Part shown: positions 47,601-58,054 of the stretch, piece by piece | How positions within the stretch are numbered: the first letter of the stretch is position 1 | Layout of the letters: each line of letters opens with the position of its first letter | From: Symsagittifera roscoffensis | Lineage: Eukaryota > Xenacoelomorpha > Acoela > Convolutidae | Reading direction: 5' to 3' | DNA: 64,000 bases | NCBI RefSeq assembly: GCF_963678635.1 | Contig: NC_087062.1 | Span: 6,746,193 to 6,810,192 of the forward strand | Program-made: the position numbers and the translations under genes | Notes under the pieces: generated by a model | The model's input: the letters and a program-made list of their open reading frames with translations, nothing else | Told to the model about the DNA's origin: nothing | Databases searched by the model: none

Positions 47601-49930
47601 TAGGCCCGCCACTGATTTGTTTTCATTATAAACGGTGTTAGTACGAAATATGAAAGATCGAATTTAAATTAGTCTGATCATTCAAATATTAGTCTAAAAA
47701 TTGTTGGTTGTTCGCTGTTTAAGAAAAAAATTTCGGTAGCTGCACCTAATCATCAGTTTTTGCAAAATTATCTGGAAAGGGAAATCGCTCAAAGCAATTA
47801 TATGGAAGGTATATCAATAACAATTACCATTAAATCTCGGCGAATTTGGATCACACAGGAAAGTGTTTTTAATAAAGCTCCAATAAGAAGAATAGCAGTT
47901 CCAATGAAAACAAATTAAGCTGTTGCGAGATCTTAGCATGAAACATTTTTCAACTATCAATAGTTTTAAATGAGAGAGCTTAGAAATAATCGGAGCCAAA
48001 GTGCAATTGTTTCACTAGAAAAAACTTCTAATTGTCGCCCTTGTGTTACAACAGTTTAAGCAATGTAGCTTATTAAAAATTTTCCTGCTCATCTTGTGAA
48101 TGACTTTTGAAGACAACTGATTCTAGGTTTTGATTTGACTCACTACAAGATGCAGCTACATAGTTGCAATACCTAGAAATAGGCGTAGAAAGCTTGAAAT
48201 TAGAAATGTTTTACCACATTCCTTTTGAGCAAAAAAGTAAAGTGAAGACATAGGAGAAAAATTATCAATTCTTCAGATTGACAAACTTGAAATAATTGGA
48301 ACACAAAATTTGAACAGTCGGAACAGCTTTCAAGTTCCTATTAAAATTTCGTACGTTTTTTAGGGTTTTCTTCGTTAACGTTTTTACTATCTGTTTTGAT
48401 TTTCTTCTTTGTTCAGTTCTAAACCGTTAGCAAAATTATGCCATGATTGCTGCATAATTGAATACCCGAGAAATTTCTTTAACCTACACTGTAAAACAGT
48501 GTTCAATTACTTTTGTCCAGTACAGAAGTGAATTAATTACTTTCTTTGTAATTAATTTTTTTTCTCAAAAAACTTGATTTCAGCTTACTTTCAGCTATTT
48601 AAAAAAAGTTAAATTAGCATATAAAAAGGTACAGCAGAAATTAGATCAAATATTAACGTGTTTTGAAGTTTTTACAGAAAAACAAAAAAAATCTGAAATT
48701 TTTGCGCAAAAAATCATTGACTTACCATAGACCCAAAAAACATAGTATAATACCTTCATTCTACAATTTACAATAGTATTACGTACCAATTAGATAACAC
48801 GCGCCTATTTTTTCCCATGAACTTGAGCTTTATACACAAACACGAAAAAATCACCCAGTTTCTTACCATTCTCTTACCATTACCCAAACACTAGAACCTT
48901 ACCAATTCAATTCTTTGTCTTCATACATTGTACACTCTATACCCAATGTTAATACATAGTAGGGGGCGGAACAGAATTTTATAACCTATCTTAATACATG
49001 CTGTCTACCATCCAGGATTTCATACGACCTGTCGGGAAGCTGCAAAAACTGGCAGTATGGCAGCGCGGTTCAGTTCAAATTGAAGTTAATATTAAAATGC
49101 TGCTATATCAAAAATTTTGTTAATTAAAAAAACTGATTATTTTAACTGCGAGCAATGTTATACCTCTTGACTTTTTCTTAAAATAGACCCAAGTAAGCCC
49201 TTGTACGGTGTAATTTAGTTAATTTAAACCAATTCTTAAGGAGCAAAATTTCACGCAGTAATCTTTTGAAACTTGGATAAATGGTTGTATGCAAAGGCAC
49301 CAGACAATTAAATCCTTTAAAAACGGAAAAAAACTAAGCAATTAAAGCAATTCAAATTCTATACATTACAATTCAGTTATGAACCCATGGCATTTTCTTT
49401 TACTAGAATAGAGAAGAAACACTTTATAACGAAATTTAAAAAAATGCACAAAAAACATTCAAAAAGTATAAACATAACTGTTTTTTAAACTATATCGTTT
49501 GTCTACCAAAACAAGGTCAAAAAAACCAACAATTTGTTTGTTTGATTATTTCTTTAAGCCCGGATTTGCGAGAAAAAATTCCAAAAAAAGTCATAGAAAA
49601 TCGCAAAAACTGTCAAAAATGTCAAAATTTGGACATTTCCTAAGATTGTACTTTTTGTCATTAGAAAATGTAGGGTTTAACTGTTCGTGCAGAGAAGATC
49701 CCCACAGTATGTTTTCAACTCACCTCTTAGTCATAGTTTTGGGATGGTAATTGCTGAGATAAAAAAAACTCTCTCAAAACAGCCAAAACTTCAAAAAATG
49801 ACCTTTATCTAAGATCTTCACCTTTTTTTGAACAAAAAATTGGTGCTGTGAGTTTATACAATAGCAATTGATAGGGCTTCAATTCCGGATTTGATAGATT
49901 ATTTAAAAAAAAAAAATTTTAAGTTTCAAA
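47601..49930. other. Mostly featureless AT-rich stretch with one inverted repeat copy
   Basis: No gene is seen. Positions about 48690-48990 read, on the opposite strand, as a diverged copy of the segment at 44450-44750 and 46240-46500, with GGTAATGGTAAG, GTGATTTTT, GCGCG..TATCTAAT and TGTTTTTTGGG in the same order. Confidence 0.55.
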
Positions 49931-49932
49931 AA

Positions 49933-50201
49933 TTAAACAAAAATCTCAAAAAATGGGCTTAGCTGCTTAGGCAAGGGAGCTTTCTGTAACCATTTCTTTC
50001 TCATCTCAGATTTGGCAGCGCATTTGTAAAAACAAATTGGGCATAGCCACTCAACGGGGAACTTGGCCGAGTTAATTTTGAAATAAAGGGTCAACCATTC
50101 CCCCGACAGGGATTTTTGAAGTGTGTAGATCGTTGGTTCTACAGTTAGTAAAAAACAGACTAGAGGAACATGCAGACCCACAGGACTGTAGGCGTTCTTT
50201 C
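49933..50201 (-). other. Possible coding fragment beside the BEL insertion
   Basis: An open minus-strand frame whose upstream end is cut by the BEL/Pao insertion at 50202. It reads WLCPICFYKCAAKSEMRKKW in its middle and has less low-complexity bias than neighbours. No domain is recognised. The matching part beyond the element (from 59945) does not obviously continue it. Confidence 0.2.
50197..50201. repeat. Target site duplication CTTTC, left
   Basis: CTTTC precedes the 5' LTR and is repeated directly after the 3' LTR at 59940-59944. A 5-bp duplication is the usual one for BEL/Pao elements. Confidence 0.9.
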
Positions 50202-50668
50202 TGTTGCAGCGCAAATGTAAATGTGCGAGAGTATAAATTCATATAAAGTTGAACAAAAATGAAACAACAAAAAGCACAGTTGGCCGAGTGGCCTAAGCTA
50301 ACGCCGATTAAATGTGTGACATAACAGTTGACGTAGGTTCGAGTCCCCCACCTGCCCATGTATTAATATACTTAAAAGGGGGTTATTTCCTATTTTAACT
50401 GTTTTGTTGATTCTAATTTGGTTCAGCCTTGATTAAGGCTGACCGCTAAAAAAGAGCAATTTGTCTCAAGGACATTACCGACCGGTTCTTGTGGCTAGCT
50501 TGCGCTAATTTGTTATTGAAGCGCTAAATTTGATGAATTTATGAACTCGTTATACAGCAAATTTTGGGATAAAATTATCAATATTGCCTTTGAATTTTGT
50601 ATTACCGAGAATACGAATTCATTGTTGATTTGTCGGTTAAATTCATCCTACGGAGATTAGCGGGCACA
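50202..50668 (+). repeat. 5' LTR of the BEL/Pao element
   Basis: A 467-bp repeat from TGTTGCAGCGCAAATG to AGATTAGCGGGCACA. It contains a tRNA-like segment (50273-50360) in its first third, and no clear TATA box. It is followed by a primer-binding-site-like TGGCGCCCCAC at 50672. Confidence 0.93.
50273..50360 (+). other. tRNA-like segment with pol III A and B boxes in the 5' LTR
   Basis: TGGCCGAGTGGCCTAAGC (from 50281) fits an A box (TRGCNNAGYNGG), and GGTTCGAGTCC (50336-50346) fits a B box (GGTTCGANTCC) exactly. The 55-base spacing suits a long-variable-arm tRNA such as Ser or Leu. Acceptor, T-stem and anticodon-stem pairing are poor, so it is tRNA-derived rather than a working tRNA. A T-run that could stop pol III lies near 50395. 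Confidence 0.7.
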
Positions 50669-50690
50669 TTTTGGCGCCCCACAAAGGACC
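50669..50690 (+). other. Primer-binding-site-like sequence of the BEL/Pao element
   Basis: TGGCGCCCCACAAAGG starts three bases after the 5' LTR. TGGCGCC(C) is the complement of several tRNA 3' ends (Lys and Asn types), but the later bases do not fit either well, so the primer is not settled. Confidence 0.6.
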
Positions 50691-51345
50691 GTTACTCTAT
50701 TAACGAGGGGAGTCACGAAGTCGGTCCAGCAACACAAGAGATACGATTAATATTCGAGTCAAATAGCTGAGAACTCAGTGAACAGCGGATAAAATTGACT
50801 ACGTTTGATGGCATCCCGGTGATTTTATTTGACGAAGGTAAACGAATACGAATCTCTTCCCAGAATTCTCTGTCAGCGACCATAGAGAAATTCCATTCCC
50901 TATCCCCCACAATACAAAGTTTCAAATTTCATAAACAGACGAGTGAGGACAGCGTTGTTCGATTCCAGTCGATAGCAATCACGAACGATATTATATCAGC
51001 CGATATAAATCACGAGCACCAAAATGGCGATGAAAGCTAAGCTGCTTTAGGGAGCTGCTCAATTCCTCGCCCAACTTCAATGCAGCTATTGTTCACAAGA
51101 AAAGCGACTACCGCAGTCTGAGCTTTGAAACTGACGCCTAAATACAGTTATCTGGAATTGCTTGAACGGAGATCTTTTTTTCTACAGGTATCCTGAATTG
51201 AGGAAACGGAGCCCTTTAAACAGGTGTCGTGTATTGAAAGCCGGTTTCTGCAGCTGCCGAATCAAAGCCAGATTTTTGGTCGTGTAAAGGGTTAAACAAC
51301 AGTACTGCCAATGACTGAAGTCCACCGGTGACCGCCCAATGCGCT

Positions 51346-51431
51346 GTAACCTCCACCAAAACTGTGGAGGGCCGTAACCTCCACCAAAACTGTAAGAAGG
51401 TCCACTGTGCTGTAACCTCCACCAAAACTGT
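51346..51431 (+). repeat. Three copies of a 20-bp repeat in the BEL leader
   Basis: GTAACCTCCACCAAAACTGT occurs at 51346-51365, 51374-51393 and 51412-51431, separated by 8 and 18 bases. It could be a packaging or regulatory repeat or a small minisatellite. Confidence 0.85.
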
Positions 51432-51845
51432 AAGAAGGTTCCAAAACTTTTTCAAAAACCTTTCCATTCGTGCTATAAAATTATATACGATGTACTATAT
51501 GCTAAAAAAATTTCCGCAAGCTAGCAACCGGTAATTTTTCTTACTACCCAAAATTTTTGGACAGTTCTGTTGAACTGAAATAACTTACAATCGATACTTA
51601 GTCAACTTACTTGGCATTTTTTCTCGATACCAAAAATTTTTAGATATTTGTGAACAGAATATTAATCCGACAATCGGATCATAGACAAGGGGTACTAGAC
51701 TAGTTTTTTTGGATTGGTTTACGACTCGAACCTGCTGACCAAAATTTTCCGAAAAATTTTGGGAAAAAGGTAAAAAATTGCCAAAAATTCCTTAAAACGT
51801 CCCCATAATTCTGCGAAACTGTGCTGTAACTTGACACCAACCTTA

Positions 51846-52164
51846 TGGTAAGTGGTCTGGTAGCGAAATATCAGGCAAATTAAGTTGAGTTTTTTCATCC
51901 TCAGGTTTTTTCCGCGTGTGTTGTTGGAACTTAACCAATTTGCCTGATCCCCCACCCACATTGGTGAAACTGAAGGCCAGTACGCTTCAAGTAAATCTAA
52001 GCCGTTTCAGCCCGTCCGATTATTGACTTCGTTGCGCGACACTAATGTTAAGTGGTCAGGTACGGCGATATTAAGTGAGTTAAGTTGAATTCTTTCATCC
52101 TCAGGTTTACTCCGTGTGCGTTGTTGGAGTTCAACCGACCTACTTAATTTTCCCACCCCATTGG
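51846..52164 (+). repeat. Duplicated intron-like module in the BEL leader
   Basis: Segment one contains GGTAAGTGGTCTGG at 51847 and TTTTTTCATCCTCAG ending at 51904, a 57-base span with good GT...AG signals. Segment two repeats the layout at 52046-52104 with the donor altered to GTTAAGT and the acceptor kept. Both continue with related sequence containing GTGTTGTTGGA(A/G). Confidence 0.6.
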
Positions 52165-52206
52165 TACTTCAGCGTAACGTAGCCGTCTCATAGGTCTCTT
52201 AAGTGT

Positions 52207-52842
52207 ATGGTATTCATTCTAGGAGCTAGTTCCTTGGATCACGCGCTCCGTATACTATCCGCACCGTCTCAAAAGCGCGTTAAAGAGACTTGTTTCACAA
52301 AGCCCGGTTTAAGCTTTAACTTTAACGCCAGGGATTCGCAGAAAACTATCCAATACTATCTGCACCACTTTTTTTCGAATCGTAAAGATCTAGTTATTTG
52401 GCACGACGCCATAAATAACTCCATTTGTAAGCACCGCAGTAACAACAACCGTAGTTTGAGTACTGATCAACTTAAGAGCCTTCTTTTGAGATACAAGGAG
52501 AATATTACCGCTATTGTATACTGTCGCCGCAACGGTACGAACAAGATATAAGAAGAATTGAAAAAGACAGGTATTCTCGTTCTTAACGTAGTTGAGGATT
52601 TTATCTCAAAGCGAAAGGCCAAAGACCAAATACTTATCGAAAAGTATAAAGAGCTGCACCAGCCCCCTTCCCTTGAGTTGAAGACTCTGTTGTTACTTAG
52701 ACGATACAGTGCTGACCTAAGTACACTGAAAGCTAAGAAGAAGCGGAATCGATTGTCGCCTAAAAATCGTAGCGCGATTCACAACAGACTTAAAGCGTTA
52801 AAACTTCAAGTTACTCCCCCTTGTAAGTTATTGATGTCTTAG
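52207..52842 (+). pseudogene. Extra ORF before gag (SGNH-hydrolase-like?)
   Basis: An ATG frame of 114 codons, a TAA at 52549-52551, then the same frame open for about 97 more codons, so one stop interrupts a ~212-codon ORF. The N-terminus FILGASSLDHAL, the later DLVIWHDAINNSI (residues 61-73) and AIVYCRR (102-108) are spaced like blocks of an SGNH/GDSL-type fold, with alternating hydrophobic strands. The C-terminal part is basic (KAKKKRNRLSPKNR), suggesting nucleic-acid binding. Typical BEL elements start with gag here. The hydrolase idea rests on pattern only; the family is not firmly recognised. Confidence 0.55.
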
Positions 52843-52913
52843 AGTATTCTGTGGATTTACTTGAGTGAAAAAAAAGTATTTCTGAGAGTCGTTTATTTCC
52901 GAAATTATTAAGC

Positions 52914-55480
52914 ATGGAAGTTAAGTTTCAGAAGAAAATTAGGAAGTTGTTTGAGAAACGTAGCAATCTCGAAAACGAACTTTATAAATGCCATGAAATA
53001 ATTTTAGAATACATAGAGAGTCAGAGTCATTGCTCAAAAATTGATACCTATATTGAAAAATGTAGGAACTATAAAGAACAAGCGGTCGAGATAAATAATG
53101 AGTTGATTGATATGGCTGCAAAAAGTGCCAATCCCGACGAATTGATACCGGCACAAGATATGTGGCTTCATAAGTTGACTCAAAGCAACGATAAAGTTTT
53201 ACAGGAAGCTATCACATTTAAAACAAGTTTTGAGGCAGTAACAGAGCCGAAAAACATAGATAGCAGCTCAAAAATTTCTCAATATTCTGAAAAAAGTGAA
53301 AAACCCCAGTCGCATAAAACAGATACCCGCTCTAAGGTGTCACACCGAAGCAGCCGACATCATCAATCGGAAATCTAGTCGTTATACCGCCGCTCCGTCG
53401 AAAACACTTTCTGAGAAAAAGTGCGACTTAATGATTTTAAAGAAACAACAAGAGGAACTTGAGAGGCAGGCAAAGGTATCATTAAGACTGAAAGAGCAGC
53501 AAAACAAGATGAAACAATATGTTTTAGAACAACAAAGCAGTTTAGAGTTGGAAGAATTGGCTGAAGAACACAGGAAAAAACTGGCAGAAATTGAGTTGAA
53601 AGGGCTTGAGATAGAAGATGAGTTGTCGGAAATTAGCGAGAATGCTGAGGAAAGTGGTTTAACTCGAATCTCTCCACAACTAACAATAGACGAAAAGGAT
53701 CGTACGCGTCACTGGGTCGAATCTGTCGACCACAATCAGCCTGATGCTGTTGTAGTTCCCAATCAAGAGCAGCACGTTCGTTCAACAGCTCCTGAGGCAA
53801 CTTATCCTGCATCAACAAATTACTTGGTCTCATCAAGTTTTACTGGAGTGAATAATGGCCAGGCAGCTTCTAGTGATCCGGGATTGTATTACAGTAACCA
53901 CATTCACGGACAACAACATAATTTGTCGAATTTGGTTCGATCGCAGGTTTCCGTTAACAATCCAGTAGGGTTACAGCAGGTCATGCAACCTGTTTCCAAT
54001 AATTTGCCTCAGCAAACTTTTTTGTCCACTCATCCGGTGCTAGGCAATCCAAACACAGGTTCAGTATTCCCGGTAACTTGTGAAAACTATTTTGCCCCAC
54101 CAACATCTGCAGAAGTTCCTTCTGGTGTAGCACCGTTTGTTCCTGCATCAACAGCAATTAATCAGGTTTTTTTAAGTCATCACACTACAGAATCAGTAGT
54201 AGCTGGCTACCAAGCACCTGTAATCCCATCACAACAACATATGGGTGTTACCGTTAGTAGTTATAACTTTTCAAGTGACCACTATAATCCTTATAGTAAT
54301 TTGTGGAGACCAGCTGTTGCTGCCCCTTTAATGTCAGCTCAACAACACTACATTCCTTCGACAACTGTTTTTTCCGCAGTAACTCCGATTGTTCCTACGA
54401 ATAATTTTGTTCCTTACACAAGTGGAGGGACTGTGTTCTTTGCACAGCCTGAAGTTTCTTCACATGCTAATCAACCGTTCGTTCCTGATTGTCACGGTAA
54501 CACTTCGAGTTACACAGAGCCAACTCCCGGTATTTCACCTGGTGCAGACGTCGAGCGTCCACTTTTGACACGAGAGTTGGTTAATATACTCATGCACAGC
54601 CGAAAAGATCACCTCCCTGAGTGGAAACTGACCCATTCCGATGGCAACCCACTTAATTGGCATGAATATTTTGGGCCGTTCATATCGACGGTCAATTCAG
54701 CGTACCTCAGTGACGATGAAAAGCTTACCTATCTGAAAACGCTCGTAGTGGGTAAGCAAAATCCGCAATCGCTGAGTATAGCTATAGGGGAGTACTATAT
54801 AAAGACGCATTAGCAACTCTTCAAAGAAAGTTCGGGCAGCCGCATGCTGTAGTGGGGGCTCATCTAGATAAATTGAGTAATTTTCGGCCGCTGAAAATGC
54901 ATAACTCGGAAAATGTAATTGGATTTTCCTCTGCAATTTCTGGACTTGTTGCCGTATTCAAGTATCTGTCTTTTAAAGACGAACTGAAAAGTGTTAACTT
55001 ACTGAATCAAGCTGTGAGTAAGCTTCCCCCAAACCTTAAGGAGGCATGGTCGATGCAAGCCGTAAGACGCCAATGGCATAGACCAACTCTGCTAGATTTC
55101 AACGAATGGCTTAAAGAAGAGGGTCATAAGAGGCTAAAAACGATCAATTCTAAGGGTAAGTCTGAAGAACCAGTTATGCAAAAAGTAGGTACGAAAGTGT
55201 TTGCTAGTAACGCAAATGTAAGTAATAAGACTAAGGAAAAACCAAAGTACCCTCTATGTTCTGTATGTAAAGGTTAACACGCTCTTTGGAATTGCGCCGT
55301 ATTCAAAGAGAAAAACGCTACGCAGCGAGCAAAACATGTAGCTGAACAAAAACTTTGCTTTGCGTGTTTACAGAGCAATCACAGTTTTCGTAATTGTAGC
55401 AAGGCCAGAAAGTGCCCCAAGCCAACTTGTGAAAGCACGCACAACGTACTCTTACATAGAGCGGAGAAAGTTTTTCCTCC
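52914..55480 (+). pseudogene. BEL/Pao gag, frameshifted
   Basis: The first part (52914-53378) is a coiled-coil-like Lys/Glu-rich segment from ATG. A frame change near 53300-53378 leads to 53296-54813, with a long helical Glu/Lys/Gln region, then a Gln/Ser/Pro/Val-rich linker, and the conserved block WHEYFGPFISTVN...LSDDEKLTYLK. A break at 54760-54813, apparently an extra TA in TACTATATAAAG, shifts the frame. The capsid end continues at 54852-55277 (LRRTL-type helices, LLDFNEWLKEE) to zinc-knuckle-like CSVCKG and, after a TAA at 55275-55277, CFACLQSNHSFRNC. It would form particles and bind RNA. Not functional as it stands. Confidence 0.85.
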
Positions 55481-56265
55481 TAAGGATGCTAAAAGTACCG
55501 GCGTCAGGTAACGCAAACACTAAACATGTATCGACTAACGCTGCCGTCGGCGATATTCATAGCCAGGAGTCAACTAAAGGCCTCCTGCCAGTTGCATCAC
55601 TCGCCGTCTCTTCGGATGCGACGAATACTAATGCCCTAGCTCTTTGCGATAGTGCTTCGACGCACTCATGGGTATCCGCCGATCTCGTAAAACGCCTCCA
55701 TTTGGTTGGCATTCCCGTTAACCTCACCATAAATGGATTCAATTCCACGAGCTTGATGTAAACTCATCAAGTAAGTTTTCAAGTTTCCGCCGAAACGAAA
55801 AATAGTGAATTTTCGTTTTCTTTTCGAGCTTATGTTAAGGGTCATATTCGCATTGGATCGGATAGCATAAGTATTCCTGAATTACAGGAAAAATACCCGC
55901 AGTTGGCTCCGATAAAACCTATACATTATGAGTACGAGAAAGTCGAAATAATTATTGGACAGGATTTCTACCATGCCATAAGACCCGTCGAGTACCTTCT
56001 GGGGGAGGACTCTATTTTACCGTGCGCCGTACGCCTTCCGACAGGTTGGGTTTTAAGTGGTCCGTTACCGCCGTCCTTTAAGTCGAACTCGTCTTGCTTT
56101 AAGTGTGTTGTCGAAGACATGTCTCTTGCGGACCAAATTAAAACTTGGTAGGAGTTGGAGTCATATGAAGCCTTCAAGCAGGTAGATGCCCGTTCCGCCG
56201 CCGACAAACGCGCTTTGTCCATTTTGAAAAATGACACTTTTCACGATAGTGAGAGGTAAATTGTA
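55480..56265 (+). pseudogene. BEL/Pao protease region
   Basis: The frame at 55360-55761 carries LALCDSASTHSWVS, the active-site block of the BEL/Pao aspartic protease (DUF1758 type), then LHLVGIPVNLTINGFNS. After a stop at 55759 the frame at 55903-56151 has VEIIIGQDFYHAI and LPTGWVLSGPLP, the end of the protease region. Stops at 56149 (TAG) and about 56258 (TAA) separate it from RT. It would process the polyprotein. Confidence 0.85.
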
Positions 56266-56268
56266 CCA

Positions 56269-57117
56269 ATGCTTTGGAACGATAAAGAAAGTACTTTACC
56301 GAATAACTATTTTTCCTCCTTAGCTCAATTAAAGTCTTTGGAAAAGAGGCTAGATAAGGATCCGTCGCTCCATGAAAAATACGCCGAAACAATAAGAGAA
56401 GATATACAAAAAGGATATGTCATAACCGTTAAGGCACACGATCCCAAATCACGAGCCGATCGTGAGTGGTATCTCCCGCATCACCCGGTGTTGAATCCGA
56501 ATAAACCCGGTAAGGTGCGCCGAGTCCTCAATGGGGCATCCAAGTGTCATGGCGCTTCCTTGAACAAATCTCTGTTGGTTGGCCCGGATCTCCTTCAAAA
56601 CCTCATTTTTGTACTTTTAAGATTCCGTCAGCATAAATACGCCGTTTCAGCTGACATTGAAGGGATGTTTTTACAGGTTGGAGTCCGTGAAGAAGATCAA
56701 CCTTCTCTTCGTTTTTTGTGGCGGGAGGACCTCACATCAAGTGTGGTAGTTCACCAATATACGCGTCACATTTTTGGTGCTCGTGACTCGCCGACTTGTG
56801 CGAATTTTGCTTTGCAGAAGACTGCAACGGATAATCAAGCTGAGTACCCCGAAGCTGCTTCGGCTGTTGTCCAGAAGTTTTATATGGATGATTATTTGGA
56901 TTCTTTTCAAAACAGGGATGACGCCTTGAAATTAGGTAGGGATTTATTCTCGTTGCTTAAACTAGGTGGGTTTCATCTGACAAAATTTGTCAGCAACGTG
57001 CCCGACGTAACAACCGCTCTTGATCCGGACAACCTGATTCCAATTCCTCTGTTAAAGATATTTGTGCGAGTCCAGACCAGTCGTCGCATGTTCTCGGTCT
57101 TAAGTGGGATCACGTAA
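56269..57117 (+). pseudogene. BEL/Pao reverse transcriptase
   Basis: A 282-codon frame with WYLPHHPVLNPNKPGKVRRV (fingers), VSADIEGMFLQVGV (first catalytic Asp), FGARDSPTCANFAL and the active-site loop FYMDDYLDS, its two Asp codons near 56887-56892. These are diagnostic of BEL/Pao RT. The frame is lost at 57117, ahead of RNase H. It would copy element RNA into DNA. Confidence 0.93.
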
Positions 57118-57191
57118 AAGATACCTTAGTCGTTAGTAGAGGATTGATCGTCCACTAGACAAAGCAATCACTCAGCGTACCGTGTTGAGTT

Positions 57192-58007
57192 TTGTTTCCT
57201 GTTTTTGATCCAATTGGGTTAGTGACTCCGTATACCGTGAAGGCTCGCCTTCTATTAAAAGATATCTGGCGAATCAGCGGTCAAAAATGGGACGATGATC
57301 TGCCAGAGGAAATCAAAAAGCAATTCCTTGAGTGGCACTCAGGTCTTCATTTGTTAGGTTCTCTGACAATACCTCGCAGCTATTTCACTGAACCTTTCGA
57401 CCGAATAGAACTTCACATGTTCGGTGATAGCTCGCAGGATGTTTTCTGTGTCGTCGCTTTCCTTCGTGCGCAACTTGTTAGCTCCCATCAGAGCAAATTA
57501 GCCTTTGTCTTTGGCAAAGCCCGCGTCGCGCCTATGAAAGCACTTTCTATTCCAAAGTTAGAGCTTCAAGCGGCTCTTCTTGCAACCTACTTAAAAGAAG
57601 AAATTTTGAAAGGTCTCACTTTCAAAGTTACGGATATTTTCATGTGGACAGATAGTACCACTGTTCTCCAGTGGCTTCACTCTTGTAGTAAACTACCCGT
57701 TTTTGTTGGTAATCGCACTGGTGAGATTCTGGAGTCTACCACCACTGATCAGTGGCATCACATACTTAGCGGTGATAACCCAGCTAATACCGGTACACGA
57801 GGGATTTCTTCGGAAGCCCTCAAGGAAAGCAGCTGGGTTAATGGCCCTAGTATTTTGAGAACAACTGATTGGCCGTTCAAGCCCGATACAAGGGTTATTG
57901 ATAAAATAAGACTCAAAGGACCATCATGTGATATCGACATTTGTCTGGAAAATTCGTCAAATTTTGTCGTCGATGTTTTGACAGAAGAAAACCTTCCCTT
58001 CGGATAA
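57192..58007 (+). pseudogene. BEL/Pao RNase H region (Peptidase_A17-type block)
   Basis: A 271-codon frame starting at DPIGLVTPYTVKARLLLKDI, the Pao-specific connection region, followed by RNase H features LHMFGDSSQDVFCVVAFL, LSIPKLELQAALLATYLKEE and FMWTDSTTVLQWL. The final NPANTGTRGIS corresponds to the NxAD.xSRG motif, with Asp replaced by Asn/Thr in this copy. The stop at 58005-58007 ends it before integrase. Confidence 0.9.
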
Positions 58008-58054
58008 TGGGAGAGATTTAATTTAATTGTAAAATACAAACGCGCAGTAGCATT

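Larger units (their letters stand above)
50691..52206 (+). other. Long BEL/Pao leader with repeats and intron-like modules
   Basis: About 1.5 kb before the first plausible ATG frame. It contains a frame at 50795-51040 without ATG or recognisable domain, three copies of GTAACCTCCACCAAAACTGT (51346, 51374, 51412), and two related ~100-bp segments (about 51846-51960 and 52045-52160). Each of these segments resembles a short intron with donor-like start and TTTCATCCTCAG acceptor. Confidence 0.6.

Noticed and set aside
50273-50360. A functional tRNA-Ser or tRNA-Leu gene
   Set aside because: The A and B boxes fit, but acceptor and T-stem pairing fail and the anticodon loop lacks the usual T before the anticodon. 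It is called tRNA-like only.
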